Source: Clostridia bacterium
Lineage (GTDB): Bacteria; Bacillota; Clostridia; Lachnospirales; Bianqueaceae
NCBI GenBank assembly: GCA_900764045.1
Contig: CAAFMN010000099.1
Location: forward strand, 1 to 64,000
Reading direction: 5' to 3'
Length of the DNA: 64,000 bases
Numbering within the stretch: position 1 is the first letter of the stretch; each line of letters begins with the position of its first letter. The notes below the pieces were generated by a model. It did not search any database. It had not been told where the DNA came from and saw only the letters and a list, made by a program, of their open reading frames with translations. This document shows positions 1 to 9,270 of the stretch, one piece after another. Both the position numbers and the translations under genes were made by a program.

Positions 1-598
<598 letters not shown>

Positions 599-791
599 AA
601 GTTTGTATCCGTAGTGATTTCTCACTATCTTACTGTTTTTTGGGTTCTCAAATCTCTTTGAGGGTTTCGCTCCAAACGTTCAACTTTCGTTGTTCTGTTC
701 TTTGCTTACCATTTCTTTTGCTTCAGATGTTACACTGTTTGGTTTTCAAAGTTCCTTTGGTTTCGCTCTCGCTCTCACGAGTGCAGAAGCT

Positions 792-820
792 ATTCTATCA
801 CAGCTTCGTTTCTTTGTCAA
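792..820 (-). promoter_or_regulatory. rRNA promoter P2
   Basis: On the minus strand, TTGACA (820-815), a 17-nt spacer and TAGAAT (797-792). It lies about 195 nt upstream of the 16S start and is preceded by an A/T-rich palindromic block (T-run, then A-run) that may act as an UP element. Between it and 16S is a boxA-like stretch (CTTTGAAAACC) as expected for an rRNA antitermination leader. Assignment by position and consensus. Confidence 0.8.
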
Positions 821-894
821 CACCTTTTTTTCTTTTTGAAGAAAAAGTTTTTTGACTGGCTCTAGGACGTTTCCGTCTCACGAGCACGAGCGTT

Positions 895-924
895 AGTATA
901 TCACACCTTGGCAGCCTTTGTCAA
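895..924 (-). promoter_or_regulatory. rRNA promoter P1
   Basis: On the minus strand, TTGACA (924-919), an 18-nt spacer and TATACT (900-895). The block upstream of the -35 is nearly the same as that upstream of P2, so the two promoters look like a tandem duplication. The rest of 600-894 is the non-coding rRNA leader; I see no gene in it. Confidence 0.75.
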
Positions 925-925
925 C

Positions 926-955
926 AACTTTTTTCTCTTTTTTTGAGAAAAAGTT
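926..955 (-). terminator. A/T-rich hairpin at the end of ung, abutting rRNA P1
   Basis: AACTTTTTTCTC (926-937) pairs with GAGAAAAAGTT (945-955) around a T-rich loop. On the minus strand it begins at the ung stop codon and ends just before the P1 -35 box. It may end the ung transcript, act as an UP element for P1, or both. It lacks a clean GC stem, so terminator strength is doubtful. Confidence 0.45.
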
Positions 956-1631
956 ACACATCCTCAATCTGCCAGTCTACCGGATCCATTCCATGCCTCT
1001 GTAAGAAGTCGTTAGCCTTGGAAAAATGCCGGCATCCAAAGAATCCATGATAGGCAGACAAGGGACTTGGATGCGGTGCTTCCAGGATCAGATGCTGCGG
1101 ATTGGTAATAAGAGCCTTCTTTTCTCTTGCATTGCGTCCCCACAGCATAAAGACGACCGGCTGGCTGCGTTCGTTTAGTAATTCAATGATATGGTCCGTA
1201 AAGTACTCCCATCCCATACCGCGGTGCGAGTTGGCAATTCCTGCCCGTACCGTCAGAACCGCGTTCAACAGCAGTACGCCCTGATCTGTCCACTTTTTCA
1301 GGTATCCGGTATGAGGGATGGTAAGTCCCAGGTCATCCGCCAGTTCCTGATAGATATTTTTCAGCGATGGAGGCACCTCAATACCGGGCTTAACCGAAAA
1401 GCTAAGCCCGTGTGCCTGTCCCGGTCCATGATAGGGATCCTGTCCCAATATGACGACCTTGACCTCATGATACGGCGTAAAGTGCATTGCATTGAAGATG
1501 TCATACATATCCGGATAAATCGTACGGGTCCGGTACTCCTGCTTCAGGAACTCGCGAAGCCGCAGATAATATTCCTTCTGAAATTCCGGCAGTAAAAGTT
1601 CCTGCCAATCATTATGAAACTGAACCGCCAT
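954..1631 (-). CDS. ung: uracil-DNA glycosylase
   Basis: Family 1 uracil-DNA glycosylase, which cuts uracil from DNA to start base excision repair in the cytoplasm. The 225-residue length is typical. The water-activating loop GQDPYHG is at residues 63-69 with catalytic Asp65, the LLLN motif is near 120, and the Leu-loop motif HPSPLS begins at His187. Start: ATG preceded by GGAGTAAGAC, 3 nt after the stop of the amidohydrolase gene, so it is the last gene of a four-gene minus-strand operon headed by a GH105 hydrolase. That a DNA-repair gene ends a sugar operon is unusual but may only reflect position. The rRNA promoter follows at once. Confidence 0.97.
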   Translation of the reverse strand: MAVQFHNDWQELLLPEFQKEYYLRLREFLKQEYRTRTIYPDMYDIFNAMHFTPYHEVKVVILGQDPYHGPGQAHGLSFSVKPGIEVPPSLKNIYQELADDLGLTIPHTGYLKKWTDQGVLLLNAVLTVRAGIANSHRGMGWEYFTDHIIELLNERSQPVVFMLWGRNAREKKALITNPQHLILEAPHPSPLSAYHGFFGCRHFSKANDFLQRHGMDPVDWQIEDV

Positions 1632-1634
1632 GTC

Positions 1635-2786
1635 TTACTCCATTCCGTTATAGACAATCTGTCCATCGATCAGAGTCATTACGCAGTGCGCAGTCATATC
1701 CTCCATGGGGTCTCCCTCATAGATGGCAATGTTCGCATCCTTCCCTGTCTCCAACGATCCCATCCGGTCGTCGAGTTCCAGAATCTCCGCGGCACGGATC
1801 GTGATGGCTTTGAGCGCTTCTATGGCAGGCAGTCCCGCCTTATGGGACAGGGCCGCGCACAGAGGCAGATACTGGCAGGGAATCACCGGATGATCGGTCA
1901 TGATCGCAAAAGGAATTCCCGCCTCATAGAGCGCCTTGGGGGTATCGAAGGTCTTATTGGTCAGTTCAAATTTGGAACGGCTGCCAAAGGAAGGCCCGAC
2001 AATGGCCTTGACATTGTCCCCGGCCAGTTCCTGCGCAATCAGATGTCCCTCGGTACAATGATCCAATGTAATACGGACGTTAAACTCCTTGGCAATCCGA
2101 AGTGCTGTAAAGATATCATCCGCGCGGTGCGCATGAGCTTTCAGCGGGATCTCTCTCTTCAGTACCGGAATCAGAGGCTCCAGCTTAAAATCCACCGGCG
2201 TCTCCGGATCCTTTTCCTTTTTACGCATGTAATTGTTCGCTTCTGTCAGCGTCTGTCTCAACAAAGCTGCTGTCGCCATACGGGTCATGGGCGAACGCTG
2301 CTTGCTGTTATAAACGCGCTTGGGGTTCTCTCCAAAGGCGATCTTCATCGCCAGCGGAGCCTTGACGATCATGTTGTCCACCCGCTTACCGCAGGTTTTG
2401 AGTACAGCAAACTGACCGCCGATCACATTGGCCGATCCCGGTCCGGTGGCTACTGCCGTAATACCCGCATTTTTCGCCTCTTCTACGGCGCGGTCCATCG
2501 GATTGAATCCATCGATCGCACGCAACTGCGGCGTGATCGGATCCGTTGCTTCATTGCTGTCATTGCCCTCAAAACCGATCGCCTCTTCGATCATACCCAG
2601 ATGGCAATGCGCGTCAATAAATCCCGGATACACATTCTTACCGGAAGCATCAATCACCGTCCATTCCGGCTGCGGAATGATCTCAGCCTCCACCCGGAGA
2701 ATCTTACCGTCTTCTACCAAAACATCCGCCTGCATCGGCTCATCCTCTGTCATGGTATACACCATGCCATGCTGAATCAGTATCAT
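1635..2786 (-). CDS. metal-dependent amidohydrolase (imidazolonepropionase-like)
   Basis: Amidohydrolase-superfamily enzyme (384 residues) with a TIM-barrel metal-site pattern: a GFIDAHCHLG motif near 60, AHAHRADD near 220, TLDHCTEGH near 243 and IMTDHP near 300. A small beta-sandwich is split between the two ends (VLVEDGKI early, DANIAIYEGDP late), as in imidazolonepropionase and related cyclic amidases. The substrate cannot be read from sequence. Start chosen at 2786, where ATG overlaps the stop of the oxidoreductase gene (TGATG) with GGAGG 7 nt upstream; another ATG at 2789 is possible. Translational coupling with the Gfo/Idh and GH105 genes suggests a shared catabolic role, but I would not name a substrate. 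Confidence 0.85.
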   Translation of the reverse strand: MILIQHGMVYTMTEDEPMQADVLVEDGKILRVEAEIIPQPEWTVIDASGKNVYPGFIDAHCHLGMIEEAIGFEGNDSNEATDPITPQLRAIDGFNPMDRAVEEAKNAGITAVATGPGSANVIGGQFAVLKTCGKRVDNMIVKAPLAMKIAFGENPKRVYNSKQRSPMTRMATAALLRQTLTEANNYMRKKEKDPETPVDFKLEPLIPVLKREIPLKAHAHRADDIFTALRIAKEFNVRITLDHCTEGHLIAQELAGDNVKAIVGPSFGSRSKFELTNKTFDTPKALYEAGIPFAIMTDHPVIPCQYLPLCAALSHKAGLPAIEALKAITIRAAEILELDDRMGSLETGKDANIAIYEGDPMEDMTAHCVMTLIDGQIVYNGME

Positions 2787-3865
2787 CATGCTTCCTCCAT
2801 CCATATCTGTTTTTCCGCCTGAAGGACACGTCCTTCTTTTGCAGACTGTACGGTCAGGAGCGCAAGATAGCGGTCCTGCATCGCCTCTGCCAAGCTGTAG
2901 AAGGCTTCTCCGCCCTGTACATATTCTGCCATCTTGACCATGCAGGTCGCAACAGCGATTTCATCATCAAACATTCTCGCCGGCATAAAGGGATTCAGAT
3001 ATACCCATCCCTCCTGACCTCGAACCCCCCGCAGAAACTCTCCCTCCAGGTTGGTTCCCGCGCCGGTCATCATCCGCTCCAGGCAGTAATGAACCGGTGT
3101 CAGGTATTCTTCCATATAATATACGTCATCATCATAAACTTCTCCGCGGTCGCCGCGAATATTATAGTGTTCTTTACGGATCCATGCCCGGCACTGATCT
3201 CCTTCCAGATCGTTAAATGCCTGCTTGTCGCCATAATCCAGATGGAATACCATCTGCTTTACATGCACCATCTCTTCCGCTTCGGGATCTCCGCCGCGGC
3301 CCGGCGCGCTCATCCGGTCATGCTCATACTGCGCTCCCCATACCTTGGGCAGCGCCATACCGACTCCCAGAGTCTTGCGATGCACACTGATAGAATGATA
3401 TCCATTGGGCAGCTGATACCGGCTCTGATAGACATTGCCCAACTGTCCGGAACGCGCTACCGCGATTCTGGCCGCGATCATCGGCTGGAACTGGTACTGC
3501 TCCGCCACCTGAATTTGGGCCGTACCGCACTTTTTGTAGAAATCGATCAGGTCCTCCAATGTATCCGCCGGCGGAGTTTCCATCAGCACCGGCATTCCGA
3601 TCTGCGCCAGCTCTTCCACAATTCCTCTGGCCGCGCCGCCTTTGCGGGAAACTGAGACGATCATATAGTCCGGCTTAGCCTCCTGCGCCAGCTTCACATA
3701 AGAATCAAACAACGGATAGCCCCACTGCGCTGCCTTCTCCCGGCTGGACTCCGAATGATACGCGATCCCCACGACTTCAAAGAGCTCCGGCAGCATCTTG
3801 GCCGCTCTCAAAAAGAAGCACGCTCTCCAACCGGTCCCGACGATTCCGATTCTCGTTTTTTCCAT
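2786..3865 (-). CDS. Gfo/Idh/MocA family oxidoreductase
   Basis: NAD(P)-dependent sugar or polyol dehydrogenase family. The N-terminal Rossmann fold shows RIGIVGTGWRACFF (residues 5-18) with the GxGxxA/G dinucleotide loop. The C-terminal part matches the usual alpha/beta substrate domain; total 359 residues is normal. The EKP motif of the family is not clear: the equivalent segment reads LMETPPAD, so the catalytic Lys may be missing or the protein may act on an unusual substrate. Start: ATG with GAGAGGTAA 5 nt after the GH105 stop. Its place between a GH105 hydrolase and an amidohydrolase points to catabolism of an uronate- or sugar-derived compound (inference). Confidence 0.85.
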   Translation of the reverse strand: MEKTRIGIVGTGWRACFFLRAAKMLPELFEVVGIAYHSESSREKAAQWGYPLFDSYVKLAQEAKPDYMIVSVSRKGGAARGIVEELAQIGMPVLMETPPADTLEDLIDFYKKCGTAQIQVAEQYQFQPMIAARIAVARSGQLGNVYQSRYQLPNGYHSISVHRKTLGVGMALPKVWGAQYEHDRMSAPGRGGDPEAEEMVHVKQMVFHLDYGDKQAFNDLEGDQCRAWIRKEHYNIRGDRGEVYDDDVYYMEEYLTPVHYCLERMMTGAGTNLEGEFLRGVRGQEGWVYLNPFMPARMFDDEIAVATCMVKMAEYVQGGEAFYSLAEAMQDRYLALLTVQSAKEGRVLQAEKQIWMEEA

Positions 3866-3870
3866 AGTAT

Positions 3871-4995
3871 TTACCTCTCCATCCGCTCTTCCACTTCCAG
3901 ACTGGCCCCGATAAAGGCGCCTACACCCTTACCATCATTTGCAACAATCGGCTCGCTCATATAATACGCAAAAGAGCCGTCCCGCTTGCCCGCTCCGCCA
4001 AGTCCGGAGACCTGTACAATCTTATTGACGTTGACCAGACCGTCCCGTGTCTCCTCGACAAATTCGCGGATCAGCGCCGCATATGTCTCTTTCACCTGAT
4101 CCTTATAGGAATCCGGCAGATACCCCTTGCGCAGAGCCTTGGCAAACGCATATACATACATGCAGGACGCGGACGCTTCAATATAATTGCCCGGACGATC
4201 ACCCTGATCCAGCACTTGATACCAACAGAGCCTCTCCGGATCCTGCACCCGGAAAAGTGCTTCCGTGCATTGATTAAAGATTCGGATGATCTCCGGACGA
4301 TCCTTATGTTCCTCCGGCAGATAGTCCAGGATATCCACAATCGCGGCCATATACCATCCCATAGCACGTCCCCAAAAATGCGGAGAACAGCCGGTCTCCG
4401 GATTGCACCAGAACTGTTCATGCTTTTCATCCCAGGCATGATAGCAAAGTCCTGTTGCCGGATCCACCGTATGCTTATACACGGTCTTAACCTGATTGGC
4501 CACATCATCCAGGAGTTCCGGCTCGTGGAACATCACACCATATCTTGCCAGGAAAGGAGATGCCATATAGATTCCATCCAGCCACATCTGCCAGGGATAG
4601 ATCTGCTTATGCCAGAAGCCGCCCTCCGAGGTTCTGGGCTGTTCGCGAAACTGATCCCGCAGCATATCGGCCGCCGTCTTATATTTTTCCTCTCCGGTCT
4701 CGGCATAAAGCATCAGAATCTGCTTGCCGTTATTGACAAGATCCACATTATAGGCTTCCCGCTTATAACCGCGGATCTGTGTACCGTCTTCGCTCATGAA
4801 GCTGTCTACACTGTTTTTGATGTAATCAAAGTACTTCTGCTCTCCCGTGAGACGCCATACGCCTTCCATACCATTCCAGATTACACCGTATTCGTACGCC
4901 CACACCTTATCCAGTAACGGATTGCGTGCCATCACACTATCTGAGACCTTTTTGTACCATTGATTATTAATCTTTTTCTCCGGATATTTCCCCAT
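3871..4995 (-). CDS. GH88/GH105 family unsaturated glucuronyl/rhamnogalacturonyl hydrolase
   Basis: Cytoplasmic hydrolase of the YteR/YesR family that removes the 4,5-unsaturated uronic acid from oligosaccharides made by pectate or rhamnogalacturonan lyases. The (alpha/alpha)6 signature segments are visible: GGFWHK (125-130), MWLDGIYM with the expected catalytic Asp140, and HFWGRAMGWYM further on. Length 374 residues fits the family. Start chosen at the ATG at 4995 (GGAGG, 6-nt spacing) rather than the TTG two codons upstream. It heads the minus operon with its own promoter at 5035-5063, divergent from another glycosidase operon. A paralogue lies at 21492-22595. Confidence 0.92.
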   Translation of the reverse strand: MGKYPEKKINNQWYKKVSDSVMARNPLLDKVWAYEYGVIWNGMEGVWRLTGEQKYFDYIKNSVDSFMSEDGTQIRGYKREAYNVDLVNNGKQILMLYAETGEEKYKTAADMLRDQFREQPRTSEGGFWHKQIYPWQMWLDGIYMASPFLARYGVMFHEPELLDDVANQVKTVYKHTVDPATGLCYHAWDEKHEQFWCNPETGCSPHFWGRAMGWYMAAIVDILDYLPEEHKDRPEIIRIFNQCTEALFRVQDPERLCWYQVLDQGDRPGNYIEASASCMYVYAFAKALRKGYLPDSYKDQVKETYAALIREFVEETRDGLVNVNKIVQVSGLGGAGKRDGSFAYYMSEPIVANDGKGVGAFIGASLEVEERMER

Positions 4996-5034
4996 GGTCA
5001 ACCTCCATATTTTATGTATTCTATCTTAATTTTT

Positions 5035-5063
5035 ATCATACCGCAAATGCCTGGATTTGACAA
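5035..5063 (-). promoter_or_regulatory. promoter of the GH105 operon
   Basis: Minus strand: TTGTCA (5063-5058), 17-nt spacer, TATGAT (5040-5035), about 40 nt upstream of the GH105 start codon. Divergent from the promoter at 5093-5121. Confidence 0.65.
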
Positions 5064-5092
5064 GCCCCGGCCTTACTTTTTTCTTTTTTCCC

Positions 5093-5121
5093 TTTACCTT
5101 TCTCCTGCATTTTGTTATAAT
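5093..5121 (+). promoter_or_regulatory. promoter of the glycosidase/GH42/ispD operon
   Basis: TTTACC (5093-5098), 17-nt spacer, TATAAT (5116-5121), 45 nt before the start codon at 5167. The weak -35 box suggests an activator may be needed. Confidence 0.6.
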
Positions 5122-5166
5122 TACAGTTAGCAATTGAAATGCATTTACAGAAAGGATGAATTTTAT

Positions 5167-7221
5167 ATGGCAAAAATTAACCGTAAAGCCGTAGTCGAGC
5201 AGTATTCTCCGGTCAATACGACCTGGGATGCCTACTCCCCTTTTACGGTGGGCAACGGCGAATTCGCTTTTACCGCGGACATCACCGGTCTGCAAACCTT
5301 TGACAGCTTCCATGAAGCCGGAATCCCGCTGCTGACACAGGCCCAGTGGGGATGGCATACCACGCCCTACCGCGAGGATGAGCATCAATTTGACTATCAC
5401 AAGCTGGCACGCACCTTATATTCCAATGGAAAGCGGGATGTTCCCTATACGACCCGTCCTGGATATCAGAAAGAGGCGTACAACTGGCTGCGTCAGAATC
5501 CCCACAAGTTCCATATGGGACGGCTCGCCTTCGCTTTTCCCGGCGCACATCCGGTTCCGGACCGTCAGGAAATCGTCAATCCTGAGCAGAAGCTTTCTCT
5601 CTGGGAAGGCACTCTGACCAGCCGTTTCACTTATCGCGGGCAATCCGTAGATACATTTAGCTTTGTACATCCTTCGCTGGATCTACTGACGGTAACGGTT
5701 CGTTCCGAGCTTCTGACACAGGGTCTGACGCTCTCTCTGGACTTTCCGGCACCTGCCGCCAGCCGTACCGGCGCCAACTGGGACGCCGCGGATACGCACC
5801 GAAGTGTCGTCACCCGTCAGCATGATAACCGTATGGAAATCCTGCGGATGATCGATGACGACCGATATTTTGTTACTCTTCTTGCCGGAGACGGCGTCTC
5901 CTTCTCTCAGGAAGGGCCGCATCACTTCCGGATTGCCAGCAGCAAGGATGTTCTGCAGGTTCAGCTGCTTTTCTCCGAGCGCCCGGCTCCCGAGACGATT
6001 CCGTCCGCGGAGGACGCGCTGCGGGATTGTCAGAAGCATTGGGAAGAGCATTGGAGCCATAGTGGTTTTGTGCAGATTGAAAATGGCGGAGACCGCGGTC
6101 ATGAGCTTATGCGCCGCATCATCCTCTCTCAGTATCTGACTGCCGTGAACTGTGCCGGTACCCTGCCTCCGCAGGAGACAGGCCTGACCATGAACAGCTG
6201 GTTTGGAAAATTCCATATGGAAATGCACTACTGGCACGCGGCGCATTTTGCCAGCTGGGAACGTTCTGAACTGCTGGAGCGCAGTCTGTGGTACTATCAG
6301 TCCATCCTGCCCAAGGCACGGGAGCTGGCGGAAAGTCAGGGCTACAAGGGCGCTCGCTGGCCCAAGATGACGGACCGCAGCGGCGTGGACAGTCCTTCCG
6401 TTATCGGCCCGCTTCTGATCTGGCAGCAGCCTCATCCGCTCTACTACGCTGAACTCGTCTACCGTGCCCACCCCAGCCGCGAAGTCCTGCAGTGCTACCG
6501 TGAAATCGTGATGCAGACCGCGGAATTCATGGCAGATTATGCCCGTTGGGATGAGGACCGTCAGTGCTATATGCTCGGTCCCGGTATGATTCCTTCTCAG
6601 GAAAACCACAACGCACACATTGTTATGAATCCTCCGTATGAGCTGGAATACTGGGCTTATGGCCTGAACACCGCCAATCTGTGGCTTCAGCGTCTGGGCG
6701 AACCCGAAAATGAAGATTGGAAGTATATTGCCGCTCATATGGCTCCGGCTCCTGTCAAGGACGACCTGTATCTGGCGCACGAGAACTGCCCGGATACCTA
6801 TACGGAGCTCTTTAATCGGGATCATCCGTCCATGGTCGCTGCCTACGGCATGCTGCCCGGTCACAAGATCGATCCTACCATCATGAAGAATACGCTGATG
6901 AAGGTTATACACGGTGGTTGGAGAATGACCGAGATCTGGGGCTGGGACTTCCCCATGTTGGCCATGTGCGCCACTCGTCTCGGACTCCCTGAAACCGCGA
7001 TCGATTGCCTGCTCTATGATTCCTCTAAAAATGTATATCTCAATAACGGTCATAACCGTCAGGCCGACCGTCCCGATATCCCCTGCTACCTCCCCGGCAA
7101 CGGCGCGCTGCTGTTGGCTGTAGGACTGATGTGCGCCGGATGGGACGGCTGTACAGAAAAGACGCCCGGTTTCCCCAAGGAATGGAAGGTAGAGTGGGAA
7201 GACATCCTGCCTCTGCCGTAA
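5167..7221 (+). CDS. six-hairpin glycosidase-like protein, substrate unknown
   Basis: A 684-residue protein with the plan of clan GH-L type enzymes (as in GH65/GH95): an N-terminal beta-rich domain (about 1-260), a linker, and an (alpha/alpha)6 barrel (about 300-660). The most telling segment is MNSWFGKFHMEMHYWHAAHF near residue 340, resembling the conserved barrel entrance of these families. No signal peptide, so probably cytoplasmic. Start at 5167 follows AGAAAGGATG; an ATG at 5134 has no ribosome site. It is the first gene of an operon with GH42 beta-galactosidase and ispD. I cannot assign it to a named GH family; a role on galactosyl or rhamnosyl oligosaccharides is inferred from context only. 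Confidence 0.75.
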   Translation: MAKINRKAVVEQYSPVNTTWDAYSPFTVGNGEFAFTADITGLQTFDSFHEAGIPLLTQAQWGWHTTPYREDEHQFDYHKLARTLYSNGKRDVPYTTRPGYQKEAYNWLRQNPHKFHMGRLAFAFPGAHPVPDRQEIVNPEQKLSLWEGTLTSRFTYRGQSVDTFSFVHPSLDLLTVTVRSELLTQGLTLSLDFPAPAASRTGANWDAADTHRSVVTRQHDNRMEILRMIDDDRYFVTLLAGDGVSFSQEGPHHFRIASSKDVLQVQLLFSERPAPETIPSAEDALRDCQKHWEEHWSHSGFVQIENGGDRGHELMRRIILSQYLTAVNCAGTLPPQETGLTMNSWFGKFHMEMHYWHAAHFASWERSELLERSLWYYQSILPKARELAESQGYKGARWPKMTDRSGVDSPSVIGPLLIWQQPHPLYYAELVYRAHPSREVLQCYREIVMQTAEFMADYARWDEDRQCYMLGPGMIPSQENHNAHIVMNPPYELEYWAYGLNTANLWLQRLGEPENEDWKYIAAHMAPAPVKDDLYLAHENCPDTYTELFNRDHPSMVAAYGMLPGHKIDPTIMKNTLMKVIHGGWRMTEIWGWDFPMLAMCATRLGLPETAIDCLLYDSSKNVYLNNGHNRQADRPDIPCYLPGNGALLLAVGLMCAGWDGCTEKTPGFPKEWKVEWEDILPLP

Positions 7222-7236
7222 TCTCAGGAGAATACG

Positions 7237-9270
7237 ATGACACAACAATTTCTGTTCGACGCAGTCCCCGCCCTCTTACACGGCGGGGACTACAATCCGG
7301 ATCAATGGCTACAGTATCCGGAGGTGCTGGACGCGGATATCCGCCTGATGAAAGAAGCCGGAATCAACTGTGTATCCATGGGAATCTTTGCCTGGTCGGC
7401 TCTGGAGCCGGAGGAAGGCGTTTACACGCTGGACTGGCTGGATGAACGGATGGATACCCTGTATCAAAACGGGATCTATACTATTCTTGCTACTCCCTCC
7501 GGTGCCCGCCCGGCCTGGTTGGACCGGAAGTATCCGGATGCCATGCGCGTCGCTTCTTCCGGAAACCGCAATCACCATGGCGGCCGGCACAATCACTGTC
7601 CATCTTCTCCGGCTTATCGTGAAAAGGTCCGTCAGATCAATACAGTGCTGGCGCAGCGTTATCACGATCATCCCGGACTGATCCTATGGCATGTTTCCAA
7701 TGAATACGGCGGTGAGTGCTACTGCCCTCTCTGCGCAAAACGTTTCCAGGAATATCTGCGCCGCAAATATCATACGCTGGACGCTCTGAATCAGGCTTGG
7801 TGGTCCGCTTTCTGGAGCCATACCTACACCTCTTTCGACGAGATTGAACCGCCCTTTGAAAACGGCGAGAATTCCATGGCTGCTATGCGCCTGGACTGGA
7901 AACGGTTTACCACATGGAACACCCATGATTTTATGATGACGGAAATCGCTCCGCTGCGCCAATATGCGCCGAAGGTTCCGGTCACGACCAATTTTCATCT
8001 GTCGGAAGGATTGGATTATCACGAGATGAAAGAAGGGCTGGACGTAATCAGTTGGGACAGCTATCCTTTCTGGCACCGTCCCACGGAAACCATGGGCCAT
8101 ACCGCGGCTGTCACTGCGTTTACTCATGCGCAGATGCGCGCCTACGCAGGCGGTAAGCCCTTTATGCTGATGGAAAGCGCACCTGGATTGGTCAACTGGC
8201 AGCCCTACAACAAGCTGCGCCGGCCCGGTGTTCACCGTCTCTCATCTCTTCATGCCGTCGCCTGCGGTTCGGATACCGTACAGTATTTTCAGATTCGTAA
8301 ATGCCGCGGCAGCTTTGAGCAGTACCACGGCGCAGTGATCGATCATAAGGGAACTTCGGACACCCGTATCTACCATGAGGTATCACAGCTGGGTCAGGAT
8401 CTGAAGCGTCTTCAACCTATTGCGGGCTCCCGCATCCGCACCCAGGCCGCTATGGTCATGGATACGCCCAATCGCTGGGCCGTCTCCCTGATCTCCGGGC
8501 TGAGCGAACATAAGCAGATGATCGACACTGCCTATATGCATTACGAAGCGTTTACACGGACCGGAGCCGATCTGGACGTAATCTCTTCGGAAGATTCTTT
8601 TGATGAATATAAACTTCTGATCCTTCCGATGCTCTATATGGTCAATGAGGCTCTTGGCGAAAAGCTGCGTCAGTTTGTTGCGGCTGGCGGAACGGTAATC
8701 GCTTCTTATCTTCTTGCTTACGCGGGCGATACGCTCCTGACCCACCTGGGAGGTCTGCCGGGAGCAGGTCTTCAGGAAGTATTCGGCATCTGGAACGAGG
8801 AGATCGACTCCCTCTATCCGGAAGACCGCAATCGGATCTTAAGTCACGGTAAACACTATGAAGTACGGGACTATTGTGAATTGATCCATCCCACGGACTG
8901 CGAGATTTTGGCATCCTATGAAGATGATTTCTATGCAGGACGTCCTGCTGTAACCCGACACAAGTACGGAAACGGCACAGCTATCTACATCGCGGCCCGG
9001 ACAGAGGACGCCTACCTCCGGGATCTGTACCAGGACACGGCATCAGCCCTTCATCTGCCCTGCGCTGTACTGCCTGAAAATGTAGAACGCCATGTGCGGG
9101 AAGATGAATGCTACAGATATACCTTCCTTTTGAACTTTAATGAGAGTCCGGTTCTGTTGGAAAACATCCCGCAGGGGACAGACCTCTTAAGCGGGAAGGC
9201 CATTCAGGGCAGCTGCTCTCTGGAAGGCTACGGCGTGTTATGTATTCAAAGCGCAAAATGCCATGAATGA
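7237..9270 (+). CDS. GH42 beta-galactosidase
   Basis: Intracellular GH42 enzyme, hydrolysing beta-galactosides from galactan or milk and mucin oligosaccharides. The family opening LHGGDYNPDQW is at 14-24. The acid/base Glu156 is in HVSNEYGG, and the nucleophile Glu313 is in MLMESAP. Four cysteines (120, 161, 163, 166) match the zinc cluster of GH42. Domains: TIM barrel (1-390), trimer-forming glutamine-amidotransferase-like domain (about 400-600), C-terminal beta domain. Length 677 is typical. Start: ATG with AGGAGAATACG, 15 nt after the preceding gene. Its last 8 nt overlap ispD. Confidence 0.95.
   Translation: MTQQFLFDAVPALLHGGDYNPDQWLQYPEVLDADIRLMKEAGINCVSMGIFAWSALEPEEGVYTLDWLDERMDTLYQNGIYTILATPSGARPAWLDRKYPDAMRVASSGNRNHHGGRHNHCPSSPAYREKVRQINTVLAQRYHDHPGLILWHVSNEYGGECYCPLCAKRFQEYLRRKYHTLDALNQAWWSAFWSHTYTSFDEIEPPFENGENSMAAMRLDWKRFTTWNTHDFMMTEIAPLRQYAPKVPVTTNFHLSEGLDYHEMKEGLDVISWDSYPFWHRPTETMGHTAAVTAFTHAQMRAYAGGKPFMLMESAPGLVNWQPYNKLRRPGVHRLSSLHAVACGSDTVQYFQIRKCRGSFEQYHGAVIDHKGTSDTRIYHEVSQLGQDLKRLQPIAGSRIRTQAAMVMDTPNRWAVSLISGLSEHKQMIDTAYMHYEAFTRTGADLDVISSEDSFDEYKLLILPMLYMVNEALGEKLRQFVAAGGTVIASYLLAYAGDTLLTHLGGLPGAGLQEVFGIWNEEIDSLYPEDRNRILSHGKHYEVRDYCELIHPTDCEILASYEDDFYAGRPAVTRHKYGNGTAIYIAARTEDAYLRDLYQDTASALHLPCAVLPENVERHVREDECYRYTFLLNFNESPVLLENIPQGTDLLSGKAIQGSCSLEGYGVLCIQSAKCHE

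Noticed and set aside
5683..7248. 521-codon open frame opposite the glycosidase-like gene
   Set aside because: Antisense shadow caused by codon bias; low-complexity basic composition, no ribosome site, and the plus-strand gene is clearly coding.
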